A DNA stretch of 64,000 nt from Salvia splendens (taxonomy: Eukaryota; Streptophyta; Magnoliopsida; Lamiales; Lamiaceae): NCBI RefSeq assembly GCF_004379255.2, contig NC_056046.1:14508001-14572000 (forward strand), given 5' to 3'. The notes beneath the pieces are model-generated. The model searched no databases, had not been told where the DNA came from, and saw nothing but the letters and a program-made list of their open reading frames with translations. The translations under genes and the position numbers were made by a program. Below are positions 46,291-57,927 of the stretch, in pieces (the stretch's first letter is position 1; every line of letters begins with the position of its first letter).

Positions 46291-48237
46291 CTTTCTTATA
46301 AAAATTTCTCACAAAAAAATATATTACCTCTTTCTCGGTTGAGCGTGGCGAAGCGGGATGTTGAGCCTTCAATTCACAACCTCATAGTCTAGAGAAACAA
46401 GTCTAGACTAAGACTGAAAAAGACTCTCGGGTCCAGAGCGGAAAGAAAAATTGCTCTGATACCACTTTGTCATGACCGCATTTTCTAAGGATAGAAAACA
46501 CGGTTAAATCGCGACTAGGGGAGGGTTAAAGAAGCGGGAAAGAAAGGGGAAAACAACAGAACTCGACCAAAGCTCGATATAATAGAAACAACCCGAATAA
46601 AATCAGATTATCTCAACAATCAACAGATCGAAAAGCATATTATCTCATCAATATAAAAACTCAAAAGAAAGACAACTACCCAGCGGAAGCATTTCGAGAG
46701 TAGAATAATGCTATGTATGAAGACACAACATATTCCAAACATTTGATAGACGTTCTTCACTTTTATGCTCAACACCCACCGCGATCGTCACAGCTCAACC
46801 TGCACATAGGGAAAATACATGCAGGGCTGAGTACTTGATGTACTCAGTGAACAAATGCCAAAACAATGTTATAAAAACAGTTATGTCATGCCACCATTGT
46901 GTGAATCTCGGGTTTCACTTTAAAATGCCGAGAAGCACTAAAAATATTTCAAAAGCACAAACTTTCGACACATCCTCAAATCATTCCTCATAATTTCAAA
47001 ACACAACCATTTCTCCTTGATTTATTTAAGAAACTGCCATATCTGTTCTTTAGGGTGCCGTGTAAGGGGACCACTTTCCACGAGCACGAAAACCGGCCAA
47101 CCCATTCGATGATTCACAGTCTTCATCATATACACTAGTCCAAGTAGGGACGCACCCTTGCTAGGATTCGAATTCGATTAAACTCATAGTAGGGACTCAC
47201 TCCCCACTAAGCAATCATCAACATCATCATCTCAACAACCTCAACATCAGGTGAAACGAGAATGTGGCCTCAAACTCGTTCACTAGACCGACCGATCCAA
47301 AAGATGGCTCACGATCCCCAATTGTGTACACTAGCCTGAGTAGGGACTCACTCCCTAGTCAGACCCGAATTCGATTTCAATAGGTCTAGTAAGGACAACT
47401 CCCTTGCTAAACAAACAGATAAGGCATTTCTCAAAACAAAAAAAACATGGCATGACATACCATGTGCAAACTCCATTTTTCTCATAAAACGTATGTGAAA
47501 CATAAATCATTTTTCGATCAAGGTCGAGCATCAATTCACTTCACATCAACAAAGTGAAGCAATTCACAATATCACTCAATAAATCAACACATATATCACA
47601 TAACATCACTTTCACTTTAACACATATATCACCTCATCATGGAATAAAAATAATAATAATTTCAATCACACTTTCGTCACATAAAATGATGCTCAAACTG
47701 ATATATTAAATCGAAAGCTCTTAAAAATACTTTAGTTCGAAAGCCCTCCTCACCTTACGTGAAATTCCAAAATGGAATTGAAATCCTCTTCTCAAATCAA
47801 ACACACGTTGTCACCTCTCTCTCTCTGCTCACTCTTCTACAGCTCTCCGTCGAGCAGCTCTTCCACACGGGGGCGTTCATCGCCCACACACAGACCATCG
47901 TCGCTGTTCGCTCTCTCTCCGTGACAATTCGCCGCCGCTACCGTCTCCTATTTCTCTCTCAATTTGTTCCCAATTCCGGAAAGAACTCGTCGCCTGCATT
48001 CTCCTATCCCAAAGCAACTTCTTCTTCCCCAATTCAATTTCACTCTCTCAATTCCGCCTCCCTCCTTATGCTCAAATCAGTGGAGTCTCGGAGCGATTAC
48101 CACTCCCCCTTCTCGCCATCGCCGGTGAGCGCCAGCCACCCTCCTTCTCCATCTCACTCTCTTCTTTCTCTCTTTCTCTCAAACTCTCTCTCGCTGCCCA
48201 TTCACAGACGTTGGACTCCGTTGCGCTCCTCTTCCTT

Positions 48238-49015
48238 GGCGAAATTCCATGAAAGTACCTCATGGGAGCTCTTATCCGCCATTTGTACCCGTAAAAAAAA
48301 TTCCAATGAAGGGAAAGACGCGAGCGCCTCTCACGTGTTTAAATGAAACATGCGTCTCTCTCTCGCGTGTATAAACAAAGACGCATCACTGTCTCGCGTC
48401 TTTTGAGAAACACGCATGAGTCTCATGCGTGTTTGCCTTTGATACAGATCCGGTCGGCACTGCTTCTGTCTTACTCTCACCTCGCGAACCACTCTCACTC
48501 CCACCGCGACTGCCCTTGCTCACAACATCTCCAACCAATGAAAATCGACTTGAATCCAACATCTAGCTGCTCTCATTCCTATTTAAGTGTTGTTAGGTAA
48601 TTTTTATCCTTAATTTCAATTATTATTGGTATATTTTAGTTGGATTTTAGTTGGGTATAGATTTAGGGTTCATGGTTTGAAATTTATACATTGTGTGAGA
48701 AGAAACCATTAATTTAGTTATATGATTGTAAACTAGATATATAATCGGTGCATTATTGAAGTTGGTATAGAAATTGTAAATTAGGGTAATTTATTGTTGA
48801 ATATTTAATTTTGTTGAATTTAGAGTATATGATGTTTTATCGTACTTGAGACGCGTGAGAGAGACGCGTGTTTCATTTATACACGCGAGAGAGAGACGCG
48901 TGTTTCATTTAAACACGCGAGCGCCTCTCGCGTCTTTCCCTTCATTGGAAATTTTTTTTTGCGGGTACAAATGGCGGATAAGAGCTCCCATGAGGTACTT
49001 TCATGGAATTTCGCC
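48238..49015. mobile_element. MULE-type MITE with ~120-bp TIRs and 10-bp duplication
   Basis: The left arm starts GGCGAAATTCCATGAAAGTA and the right arm ends TACTTTCATGGAATTTCGCC; pairing extends about 120 bp with few differences. CCTCTTCCTT flanks both sides (48228-48237 and 49016-49025). Long TIRs with a 9-11 bp duplication are the Mutator signature. Inside, ACACGCGAGAGAGAGACGCG-type motifs repeat. No ORF. Confidence 0.9.
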
Positions 49016-49624
49016 CCTCTTCCTTTCACTGAAATTTGCAGCACCGCTGCCGTGGTAGTAACGGAGGCGAGTTCGCCGCACCGCCTTCTCTTTCGGCCAC
49101 TGAGACACCGCCTTTAATCGTTCGCCGCCGTCGCGGCCAATGATCAGTTGCTGTCCGCCTTTGCCTCTCATCCGCGCCTCTGCCGGGATCGCCATCGCTG
49201 TCTCACCCCCTTCACTCTCGGTGTCTCTCTAGATACTTTTCCCTCTTTTTGAAACTGAATGAATGATATGGGGTCGTGGAGTTGTGGCCAAATATATACT
49301 CCCTCCGTCCCATGCTACTCGCACTTTTCATTTTAGGCCGTAAATTTGGGATTGATTTTTTAGTGTGATTAAATTAGAATTTTAAGTGTAATGAGACATC
49401 ACTTAATAAAGGAGCTCTTAACTTAATCTAACATATTAATTAAATGCATTAATTCTAACTTAAACTATAAATAGTGTAAGGAGTTTGTGAGGAGCCGAAA
49501 AGCAAAAGTGCATTATATATCGTGTGCAGAAAGTGGCCAAACTAATTTCCAGATTTTGTGGGACGTGAGAGTAGGCATTGCTAATTGCTATCCTCTTTTT
49601 TGCTGCCGGTTTCAAACGATTCAA

Positions 49625-49672
49625 GAAGGAAAAGGAAAAGGAAAAGGAAAAGGAAAAAGGAAAAGGAAAAGA
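49625..49672. repeat. (AAAAGG)n microsatellite
   Basis: Eight or so GGAAAA units with slight variation. Confidence 0.9.
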
Positions 49673-50103
49673 AAATGTTTGGGCTCCCAATAATTGGGTT
49701 TTGAATTGGGCTAAAAAGAATAATTGCTCCAGGCCTAAAAATGAAGATGAAAAGGTTTGGTTACAAAGAATTGGACTTCATACATATAAAGAAAAAGATC
49801 ATGGCCCAAATTCAATCAACATCGAAAAGAATTGAAGGCAAATTTTTCGGCTACACAAACGACGTCCTTTCAAAAATAAATAAAAAGGTAGAAAAAGTCG
49901 GGGTGTTTCATTGGTAGGCTTTAATATAACTAGCCCAATTTATTTAATTAAATTTATTTAGGTTTCGAGTTTCAGTCTCAGCCATCTTAGGTTTTAGGTT
50001 TCCATTTATAATGAATCGGCTTGGTTATTTAATTTAATTGGTTTATATAAATTATTGAGCTATTTTGGCAAAAAAGGAAGCCAGAAGTAATAAAAGGGAT
50101 AAT

Positions 50104-51955
50104 TGATGGTTGGGCGAATTTTTGATGGTGATGAATGCAGGAAAATACAGATTACGACACAGAGATTTACGTGGTTCGATTTACTGAGGTAAATCTACGT
50201 CCACGGGAAGGAAAGAGGGCAGAGTTGTATTGCTTGATCTGTTTTTTACAGCTTACAATACAGACTTGCTATTTGATCTTTGATCTCTAGAGAACTTAAC
50301 CCTTCTTTATCTGATCTGAGTTCTATTTATACATTGAACTAAGATCGTGGCTTGCATCACCACTAATGATGGTTGTGAATGTCGTGGAGGTCATGGAGAT
50401 CCTGCATGGGTCCACTATCCTGCATGAGTCCACTATCTCTGTGCTTGGTCCACTATCTTGCATGTGATCCTGCATGAGTTGACTATCTTCCAGTTCGGTC
50501 GAATACTGAGACCGGACTGCTGAACTATTGTCGATCTGAGAGTGGAGCTTGATTGGTCGGCTTTTACCGAGTTGTGGGCTGGGGCCGAACTCTTTGGTAA
50601 TGCCGAACTGATACTCTTCCTTGGGCTTTGGGCTGATGGGCCGTCACTGCTATTGGGCTTGTTTAGTACGTACCCCATCACTACCCCCCCCGAAAAGCGA
50701 AGTGAATCACTTCGGCGAAGCGAGTCACTTCGGCATTCTGGATAAAGGTACGGGGGAGGCTGACGTCAGGGGACGTGCCTTGCGCGTGACTGCATTAAAT
50801 GCGACAGTAAAATCCGGCCGTTGAATCCTGAAAAAGTGGGATTCGAAACGGTGCGATGATTTTGAAATCTTCTCCGAATCTGATAAATACGTCCTTTCTT
50901 CATCAGTTGAACACTTTTGCTATAGCTTCTTCTGCACTCTATCTCCTTCGCGTAAAAATTTTCTTCCGCTTTCAAGAATTTTTTGAGAATTTCTTCAGAC
51001 TTTCGAAGAGTAAGAACTATGTCTTCTTCTTCTTCTTCTGAGTCAGGTAGCGGTAGGAAAAGGGGTAAGGGGTCTTCTAGCCGGAAAGAATCTGGGGAGA
51101 AGACCGTAGAGTATTTTCACAGCGTCTTGAGTAAGGATACTGTGATATCCATATATGAAAAATATCTTCTTCCCAGGGGGAAGGCGGTGGTTCCCGACGA
51201 CGATCATAGGGCTAACGAGCCGCCGGAGGGTTATGCCACCGTTTACGAAGCCTGCTTAGAATGTGGGCTTCGTTTCCCTCTTCCCCCACCTTTTGTAGAG
51301 CTTCTTGATTTCTTTCAACTCCCTTTAGGTCAGGTGACTCCGAATTCTTGGAGGCACTTATCGGCCTTTGCTGCCGAACTGCATAGGCTAGATAAGGATC
51401 TGTCTCTGAGGGCAATCCTTAATTTTTTCCAGTTTAAGAGGAAGGGATCTTGGTTTTACCTGATCCCTTTACAGCCTTTTAGGGCCTTCTGCAAAACCAA
51501 ATGGCCGAAATGGCAAAACCGCTTCTTTTTTTATAATAGGACAGCGGCTCCGGGCTTTCCCTGGAGAGGGCCGAAGTCCGTGATTCCTCATCCTCGGTTA
51601 GAACCGTTGGCCGAGCTCGAGGGCGAGCTCAATAAGATTCCTATGATTAGGAAACAGTACTCGGAAACTGAGCTCGTCAAGGGCGACCTCGTGTTCAATA
51701 TCTCGTCTTCGGACGAAGAAACTGAGGGTGAGGATTTCTTTTTTATGCTTTAGTGCTTTAGCGGCGAAAACTAACCTTGCTTTCTTGCTTTTTGGCAGTG
51801 TACATGCTGAATAAGATTAGCCGCAAATCCTCCGAGCTTAAGGAGCCGGAGAAAGAGAAGGCTACCAGCTCGGCGCCTGATGCCGAGAAGAATCCGAAGA
51901 GGCAAAAGACCTCTTCGGATCCAAAGAAGCCGGAGTCGACTTCGGCAAGTAGGAA
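50104..51955 (-). mobile_element. Truncated second copy of the Tat-type element
   Basis: A 577-bp LTR (50104-50680), related to but clearly diverged from the LTRs at 12148/18601, is followed by the same polypurine tract (CTACCCCCCCCGAAAAG on plus) and by the first exon and part of exon 2 of the antisense gene. Similarity to the complete copy stops at about 51955, where the palindrome begins with a few bases of shared sequence (GGAA). The rest of the element is absent on both sides of the palindrome, so this is truncation rather than simple interruption. Confidence 0.85.
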
Positions 51956-51983
51956 AAATATGCAATCAATTTCGAAGAACTAG
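51019..51983 (+). pseudogene. Truncated antisense ORF of the second Tat copy
   Basis: Exon 1 runs 51019-51727, exactly 709 bp as in the intact copy, with the same donor (GAGG|GTGAGG). The exon 2 acceptor is at GGCAG|TGTACATG (51799). The protein keeps FPLPPPFVELLDFFQLPLGQ and the later conserved segment with substitutions such as S to A. Exon 2 is cut at about 51955, and the frame runs into unrelated sequence and stops at 51981-51983. Conserved exon length and splice signals between diverged copies support a real spliced gene. Confidence 0.8.
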
Positions 51984-52907
51984 TATTTTATTTGAAATTC
52001 GAACGTAAGTGATCATGGATATAGAGAAATACTTATCGTCTTCTAAAAATAAAAACTAAATTCTATTTTAGTATATCCCGTAAATTTATGCACTTTTGAT
52101 TTTAGAAAAAAATCCATCTCTAATGAGGTAAGAGTATTATTCATTGAACAAAATGTCAATTACTTTTTCTTTCTCTCTTTTATTTTATCAATTGTGCATC
52201 AAAAGTCGTTCCCTTTTAAAAATTCTTATTTTAACGGACAGAGAGAGTAAAAAATTAACTTAAATCAAAACTAATTTAGTTGTTGTTATTTAGTTATTTA
52301 TTTTTAAATTTTATTTTATTCTTTAATATAATAAAAAGTAACTTAAATCATAAAATCTACATAATTGAGGTTTAGATAGATGAAGATTGTGTGCAAACTA
52401 ATTATAGTGGTGTACTTGAATTTTATCTATGAAATATTAAGGTGAGGAGATTGGAATTATAGAGTGTGCAACTTTATACTTCTTTAAGAATTAAAATTTG
52501 GACAATATGGTGACAAGTGTCCACCCTTGCTTACAATAAAATTGAAAATAAGTAAAAAAAAAGTAAATTAAAAGAAGAGAGCAAAATTGATGAAAAAAGA
52601 ATTTCTCATCGGCTGCTTTGTTATGTGGGGCTTAATTATTTAAACTTGCACTTATTTTTATTATAGTATTATTAAAATTCAATGGAATATAGTTAAATAA
52701 ATATAGTAAAGTTTAAGGCCCAATAGAATATTAATTGAAGCCCATTTACTATCATCTTCTTCCCCAAATTTTTTGAGCGGCGCAAACTGTGAAATTTTGG
52801 ACTAACTGCCGGGGCGCCGTGGGAGGGTTCCGCGACCGGCCAAGCCCCCGCTCAAGCGGTGGCTTGGCCGCTGGTATCTCCGTCCCTGGTTGAATGCAAT
52901 GAGTATA

Positions 52908-54212
52908 TGGGCAGTTAACCCCACAAGTGTACGAGATAAGTAGCACGTGTCAAGCTAAAATTATCGATCCCCGAAGACTAAAAGCTGGTATGAGTACTAT
53001 GATGCAACTTTGAACACTATCTAGACTAATAAAAGGGGTTTTTGGTTTTCTTAAACTAAGAGCAAAGAGTAAACAATCAAGTAAAGACAATTAACTAAGT
53101 AAATCAAGTAAAAGATGGTTTTTCACACAAATTGAGAAAGGATTGGGAAATGAATCCGTTAGAATGGACCAAGGATGTCATCTAAGGGTCATGCTCATCT
53201 ATTGGGCCTCAAGTGTGGTTAGGAAAGTTGGGAATGTTGGTTAGACCCCCTCTTGGGTGCATCTAACACGTGGATTAATCTCTAGAGTAGGAGCCTCCTT
53301 CATATAATTCGAGATTGACTCCCTAAAACAACGGACCCAAGCCTTCTCTCTAGCTCATGCATCTCTCGATCACATGTAATGCACGAAGTTGTTGATTACA
53401 CATCTATCCTAATCATGCATTTCTCAATGACAACAATTAGGCAAAAAGGATGTATCTATTTGGTAGCTAAGCAATTAGATATTAAAAGCTCAAGAATCAA
53501 CAAAACCAACACAATGAGATAGATAAACATTCAACCATAGATTCAATCCATACAATCCATTCAAACTTCTCTAAATTCCTAATGGAAATCTAGCTACTCA
53601 TGGTCAAAGACAAAACAAAAGGAAATACAAAAGAAACAAAGCAAAACATGGATGGAAATGGAAACTAGAACTCCATATAGGTGGAATTGATGTGGGGGAG
53701 TCTTCTTCCTCAATCTCTTGAAGATGGAAGCTCCTTGCCTTCAAATCCTCTTCAATCTCTCGATTTCTCTCTTAATTTGGTATTGTGGGAGTTAGCGTTT
53801 GGAAATGTATGTGAACCCTTTTATACCCGGAGTGAAAAATGGGCAAATATGGGCATCTGTGGTAAATGCCTAACCGGGCGATTTGCAAGTGAGAAAAAGC
53901 CCGACCGGGCGTTCTGAGAAAATCGCGATGGTGGCCAAAACGCCTGACCGGGCAAACTTTCTGGAATCCTCCGAAATGCCCGGGGCGGGCGTTTTGTGGC
54001 TGAAAAACGCCCGACCGGGCGAAGTCTCTGGAATAGACCCGTTCGCTTCCGTTTTGCACGTTTTAGACCTATTTTTGCATCAAGACTCCGACAAACTCGT
54101 TAACTCTAAAAAATAACTAATAAGTGGATGAAACCTAGATTTTATACCTCAAAATATTCAACAACATGTGTTAATCACCCACCTAAACATCTAAACTATG
54201 AGTTTGTCAGCA
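52908..54212 (-). mobile_element. Solo LTR inserted in the palindrome's left arm
   Basis: 1,305 bp starting TGGGCAGTTAACC and ending GTTTGTCAGCA, so TG/CA ends, flanked by GTATA (52903-52907) and GTAGA (54213-54217), a 5-bp duplication with one change. The uninterrupted counterpart of the right arm shows where it landed. On the minus strand a TATAAAAG box lies at about 53818-53825, so the LTR reads minus. Five copies of a GC-rich palindrome (CCCGACCGGGCG and variants) lie at 53872-54021, upstream of that TATA. Non-coding. Confidence 0.75.
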
Positions 54213-54252
54213 GTAGAGTTCTCGGTGGTCGGTTGTGTAAAGTTGATCAAAG

Positions 54253-54374
54253 ATCAAATTTGTGTCCTCTTAACTACCGTACTTGGAAAAAGATGCCTTC
54301 AACTTTCAAAAATATCAAATTTGTGTCCTCTTAACTATCGTACTTGGAAAAAGATGCCTTCAACTTTCAAAAAG
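54253..54374. repeat. 58-bp tandem duplication in the palindrome arm
   Basis: Two copies of ATCAAATTTGTGTCCTCTTA, then CTTGGAAAAAGATGCC and TTCAACTTTCAAA. The mirror image occurs at about 54828-54943 in the other arm, so the duplication came before or along with formation of the palindrome. Confidence 0.85.
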
Positions 54375-55906
54375 GGGATGACTGATTTAGCTAGAGTAAA
54401 AATGTGCACATCAAGTAGCTCCTCACACTTTGAGATCCCAAAGTTTTGCAAGGAAAAAAAGCAAATTTGTACTAATCTCACTTGGACATGTTATTTTGAT
54501 TCTTGTTATTTATTCGTATACATATAGTATTGTTGCCGGAATATTAATATTCTTTATTGCAAAAAAAGAAACACAAAAGAAATAATAGAGTACCACTCAA
54601 ATGGAGTTGGATCTCTTTTGTGTTTCTTTTTTTGCAATAAAGAATATTAATATTCCGGCAACAATACTATATGTATACGAACAAATAACAAGAATCAAAA
54701 TAACATGTCCAAGTGAAATTCATACAAATTTGCTTTTTTCCTTGCAAAACTTTGGGATCTCAAAGTGTGAGGAGCTACTTGATGTGCACATTTTTACTCT
54801 AGCTAAATCTGTCATCCCCTTTTTGAAAGTTGAAGGCATCTTTTTCCAAGTACGATAGTTAAGAGGACACAAATTTGACATTTTAGAAAGTTGAAGGCAT
54901 CTTTTTCCAAGTACGGTAGTTAAGAGGACACAAATTTGATCTTTAATCAACTTCACACAACCGACCACCGAGAACTCTACCGCCCCTATACTCATTGCAT
55001 TCAACCAGAGACGAAGATACCAGCGGCCAAGCACCCGCTTGAGCGGGGGCTTGGCCGGTCCCGGAACCCTCCCACCATTCGTCACCCTCCTCGCCAGCGC
55101 CTCGGCGCCCCGACACTTAATCCAAAATTTCACCGTTTGCGCCGCCCAGAAAGTTTGGGGAAGAGGATGATAGTAAATGAGCTTCAATTAATATTCTATT
55201 AGGCCTTAACCCTTACTATATTTATTTAACTATTTTCCATTGAATTTTAATAATACTATAATAAAATAAGTGCAAGTTTAAATAATTAAACCCCACGTAT
55301 CAAGCAGCTAATGAGAAATTCTTTTTTCATCAATTTTGCTCTCTTCTTTTAATTTAATTTTTTTTACTTATTTTCAATTTTATTTTAAGCAAGGGTGGAC
55401 ACTTGTCACCATATTATCCAAATTTTAATTCTTAAAAGAGTATAAAGTTTGCACACTCCATAATTTCAATATCCTCACCTTAATATTTCATAGATAAAAT
55501 TCAAGTACAACACTATAATTAGTTTGCACACAATCTTCATCGATCTAAACATCAATTATGTAGATTTTATGATTTAAATTACTTTTATTATATTAAAGAA
55601 TAAAATCAAATTTAAAAATAAATAACTAAATTACAACAACTAAATTAGTTTTGATTCTAATACTTTTGTTTATAAATTTATTTTAATTCTAATTCATCAT
55701 TTAAGTTAATTTTTTACTCTTTCTGTCCCTTAAAATAAGAATTTTTAAAAGGGCACGACTTCTGATACACAATTGATAAAATAAGAGAGAAAGAAAAAGT
55801 AATTGACATTTTGTTCAGAGAATAATACTCTTACCTCACTAGAGATGAATTTTTTTCCTAAAAGTGCATAAATTTAAGGATATACTAAAATAGAATTTAG
55901 TTTTTA

Positions 55907-57340
55907 GAGTGAACTACATAAAAATTCTCTAACGTTTCTATTTGTTACACTGCAGGTCCCTGACAAAAAAATATCGCCACAAGACTTTAACCTTAAACAT
56001 AATCACATATCATGTTTTTGTAGCCAATTTTCGGACTAAAAGACTCTTATGCCTTGCAGGGAATTTCAGTCATATTACCCTTTCTTGCAGGCATACTCTG
56101 CACACAGTTGCACTTTTGCATACATTAGATCTGCACTTTTGTCAAATCAAAGTTGATGTTTCCCAAGGCTGTGTACTAAAATTAATTTAAGTCTCTGAAA
56201 TTAAGTGTCTATAATTTAAGTGTCTGAAATTAATTTCTCTTTCTCTTTCTCTTTCTCTTTCTCTTTCTCTCATTGTAAAATTGCAATTATATTGCCAAAA
56301 GGTAGCTTTATGCTCGTCATCGCACATTTCCTTGTCTTTTTCATTATTTTCTTTATAATATAACAAGCAGCAGTTTGCAATAATTTGAACAGTAGATTTC
56401 AACACAATAATTTATCGAATTTGTGACTATAGTATATTTTAAATAATTGCATTTATAATATAATCTTCTTTTTTTTACAATCATAACATACATTTTCCTC
56501 CCTAGCAGTGACATTCCCGTTCGTTCGAACCAATCATTTCACAGAATCAAAAACCATTGTATATATGCACATGACAGAAATTTTGAGGATGTTATAATTC
56601 CAAAAATTAAAAGATTTTATTGTAATAAAATATTTGTAAAATCGTCTTGTAATTGCAAATACAACAAAAAATTACGTTAGATCTTTCAATCGTGCTATCT
56701 ACATAAGTTCTATTTTATAGTACAACTCAAATAGCTAGGTAAATTAATGAGTCAAACTTTTTAAGAGTATTCAACTCTTAGTAGGATATATAGAAAATCG
56801 TTTGTGCTAATTTAGAAAGTTCATTAACATAGCAGTTGCATATTCGGAGTCTCCAATGAAAATAGTTATTTGTTCATGTAAAAAAAATGCTTTCATAATC
56901 TTTTTTTATTATTCATACGACATATTAATATTTTTTATTGTCAGCATATTTTATGTTATTTTCAAATAGAAAATCATAAATTTTTTTCATTATTAATAAG
57001 GATGCTCACATAAATAAGGGTTGTGAAATTTTTGAAATTTATTTGATAAATCACAAATGGAGTATTGTATATGTGGCGTGTATATGTGGTGTAATACAAA
57101 CCGCCGCTAACGCACAGACATAATAACTGACGACTGACGCACAGACGTCAAATCGCGACAGGTTGCAGAACTCCATGTGACATGACCATAATGCCCTTTT
57201 AGGGCTGAAGGGTCTTTTTGTCCGAAAAAACATGATATGTGATTATGTTTAAGGTCAGAGTCTCGTTGCGATATTTTTTTTTGTCAGTGGCCTGTAGTGT
57301 AACAAATGGAAACGTCAGAGGCTTTTTATGTAGTTCACTC
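55907..57340. mobile_element. Non-autonomous Mutator-like element (MULE) in the palindrome's right arm
   Basis: 1,434 bp with ~107-bp TIRs: the left starts GAGTGAACTACATAAAAA, the right ends TTTTTATGTAGTTCACTC, and both run to CACATATCATGTTTT. A perfect 9-bp duplication TAGTTTTTA flanks it (55898-55906, 57341-57349). No transposase is seen; the interior has only short frames, AT-rich DNA and a (TTTCTC)n run at 56239-56271. The left palindrome arm lacks it, so it inserted after the palindrome formed. Confidence 0.92.
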
Positions 57341-57445
57341 TAGTTTTTATTTTTAAAAGACGATAAGTATTTCTCTATATCCAAATCACTTACATTCAGA
57401 TTTCAAATAAAATATTAGTTCTTTGAAATTGATTGCATATTTTTC

Positions 57446-57927
57446 TTTTTAGTTAGGTTTGATTTTTAAAATTGAAACAAAACATTAAATCAAATTATAT
57501 ATTATATAAATTATATATATAAATTTTCAGCACCAGCTAATTTGTTTTTCTAGTTCCGTCGCTGCATTCAACAACAATTTTATCACCATTTCTTAAGTTC
57601 CAGACATCTCTGGAATGGAATATAGTCCTTTTTTACTTAATTGCTTCCATCAGTACCTGAGAGTATGTATAAACTAGTCATGGAAACTAAGTCAAACAAA
57701 TTATTTAAATTTCATAATGCACTTACTTTGAATTATGAGATCATCATCATCATCGCCATCGCCATCGTCATCTTCACTATTAAATTGCATTTCATCTTAT
57801 GATTGTGTCTGGAGCAGCTTGTAGCAACTTGTTTGGGGGAAGAGTTGTTGCTCTTCGGCTCACCATTCTTCAATGGTTTGAGCATTTTTTCTCATAAAAA
57901 AAATCTTCATGATTGTGTTGTGATTTA
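57446..57927. other. Intergenic, no gene seen
   Basis: AT-rich, with a short (ATC)n-like run near 57740-57770. TTA at 57925-57927 is the target duplication of the next element. Confidence 0.45.

Larger units (their letters stand above)
46468..49910 (-). mobile_element. Long LTR of a second retrotransposon (minus orientation), internal region mostly lost
   Basis: At 46453-46464 GCTCTGATACCA is the reverse complement of an initiator-Met primer site. Three bases on, TGTCATGACC starts what would be the LTR's 3' end on the minus strand. A plausible other boundary is GTCGGGGTGTTTCA at 49897-49910, which on the minus strand reads TGAAACACCCC, like many gypsy LTR starts. The stretch is non-coding, with AGGGCTGAGTACTTGATGTA near 46823 and CT-rich leader-like parts. 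It contains the MULE-type MITE at 48238-49015. The outer boundary is inferred; no target duplication can be checked because the internal side is truncated. Confidence 0.4.
51953..57445. mobile_element. Giant palindrome (foldback element), ~1.33-kb arms around a 33-bp loop
   Basis: The left arm (51953-52907 plus 54213-54580) pairs with the right arm (54614-55906 plus 57350-57445). The outer ends are GAAAAATATGCAATC and GATTGCATATTTTTC. The inner ends are GCAAAAAAAGAAACACAAAA and its complement, with the loop at 54581-54613. Matching blocks include the GC-rich CCGGCCAAGC part (52833-52873 vs 55021-55065) and a doubled 58-bp unit (TTGTGTCCTCTTAACTA, present twice in each arm). The left arm is split by a solo LTR and the right arm by a MULE. 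There is no coding capacity. A transcript across it would fold into a very long hairpin. Flanking direct repeats are not evident. Confidence 0.88.

Noticed and set aside
46453..46464. GCTCTGATACCA, possible tRNA-iMet fragment
   Set aside because: It is a reverse-complement primer-binding site next to an LTR end, not a tRNA gene.
47759..48346. 195-codon plus-strand open frame rich in Ser, Leu and Pro
   Set aside because: Low-complexity, CT-rich sequence within a probable LTR, and it runs across the boundary of a MULE MITE. No recognisable domain.
49299..49460. CTCCCTCCGTCCCATGCTAC suggests a Stowaway MITE
   Set aside because: Only one end is recognisable. No inverted partner with TA flank was found, so it is at most a fragment.
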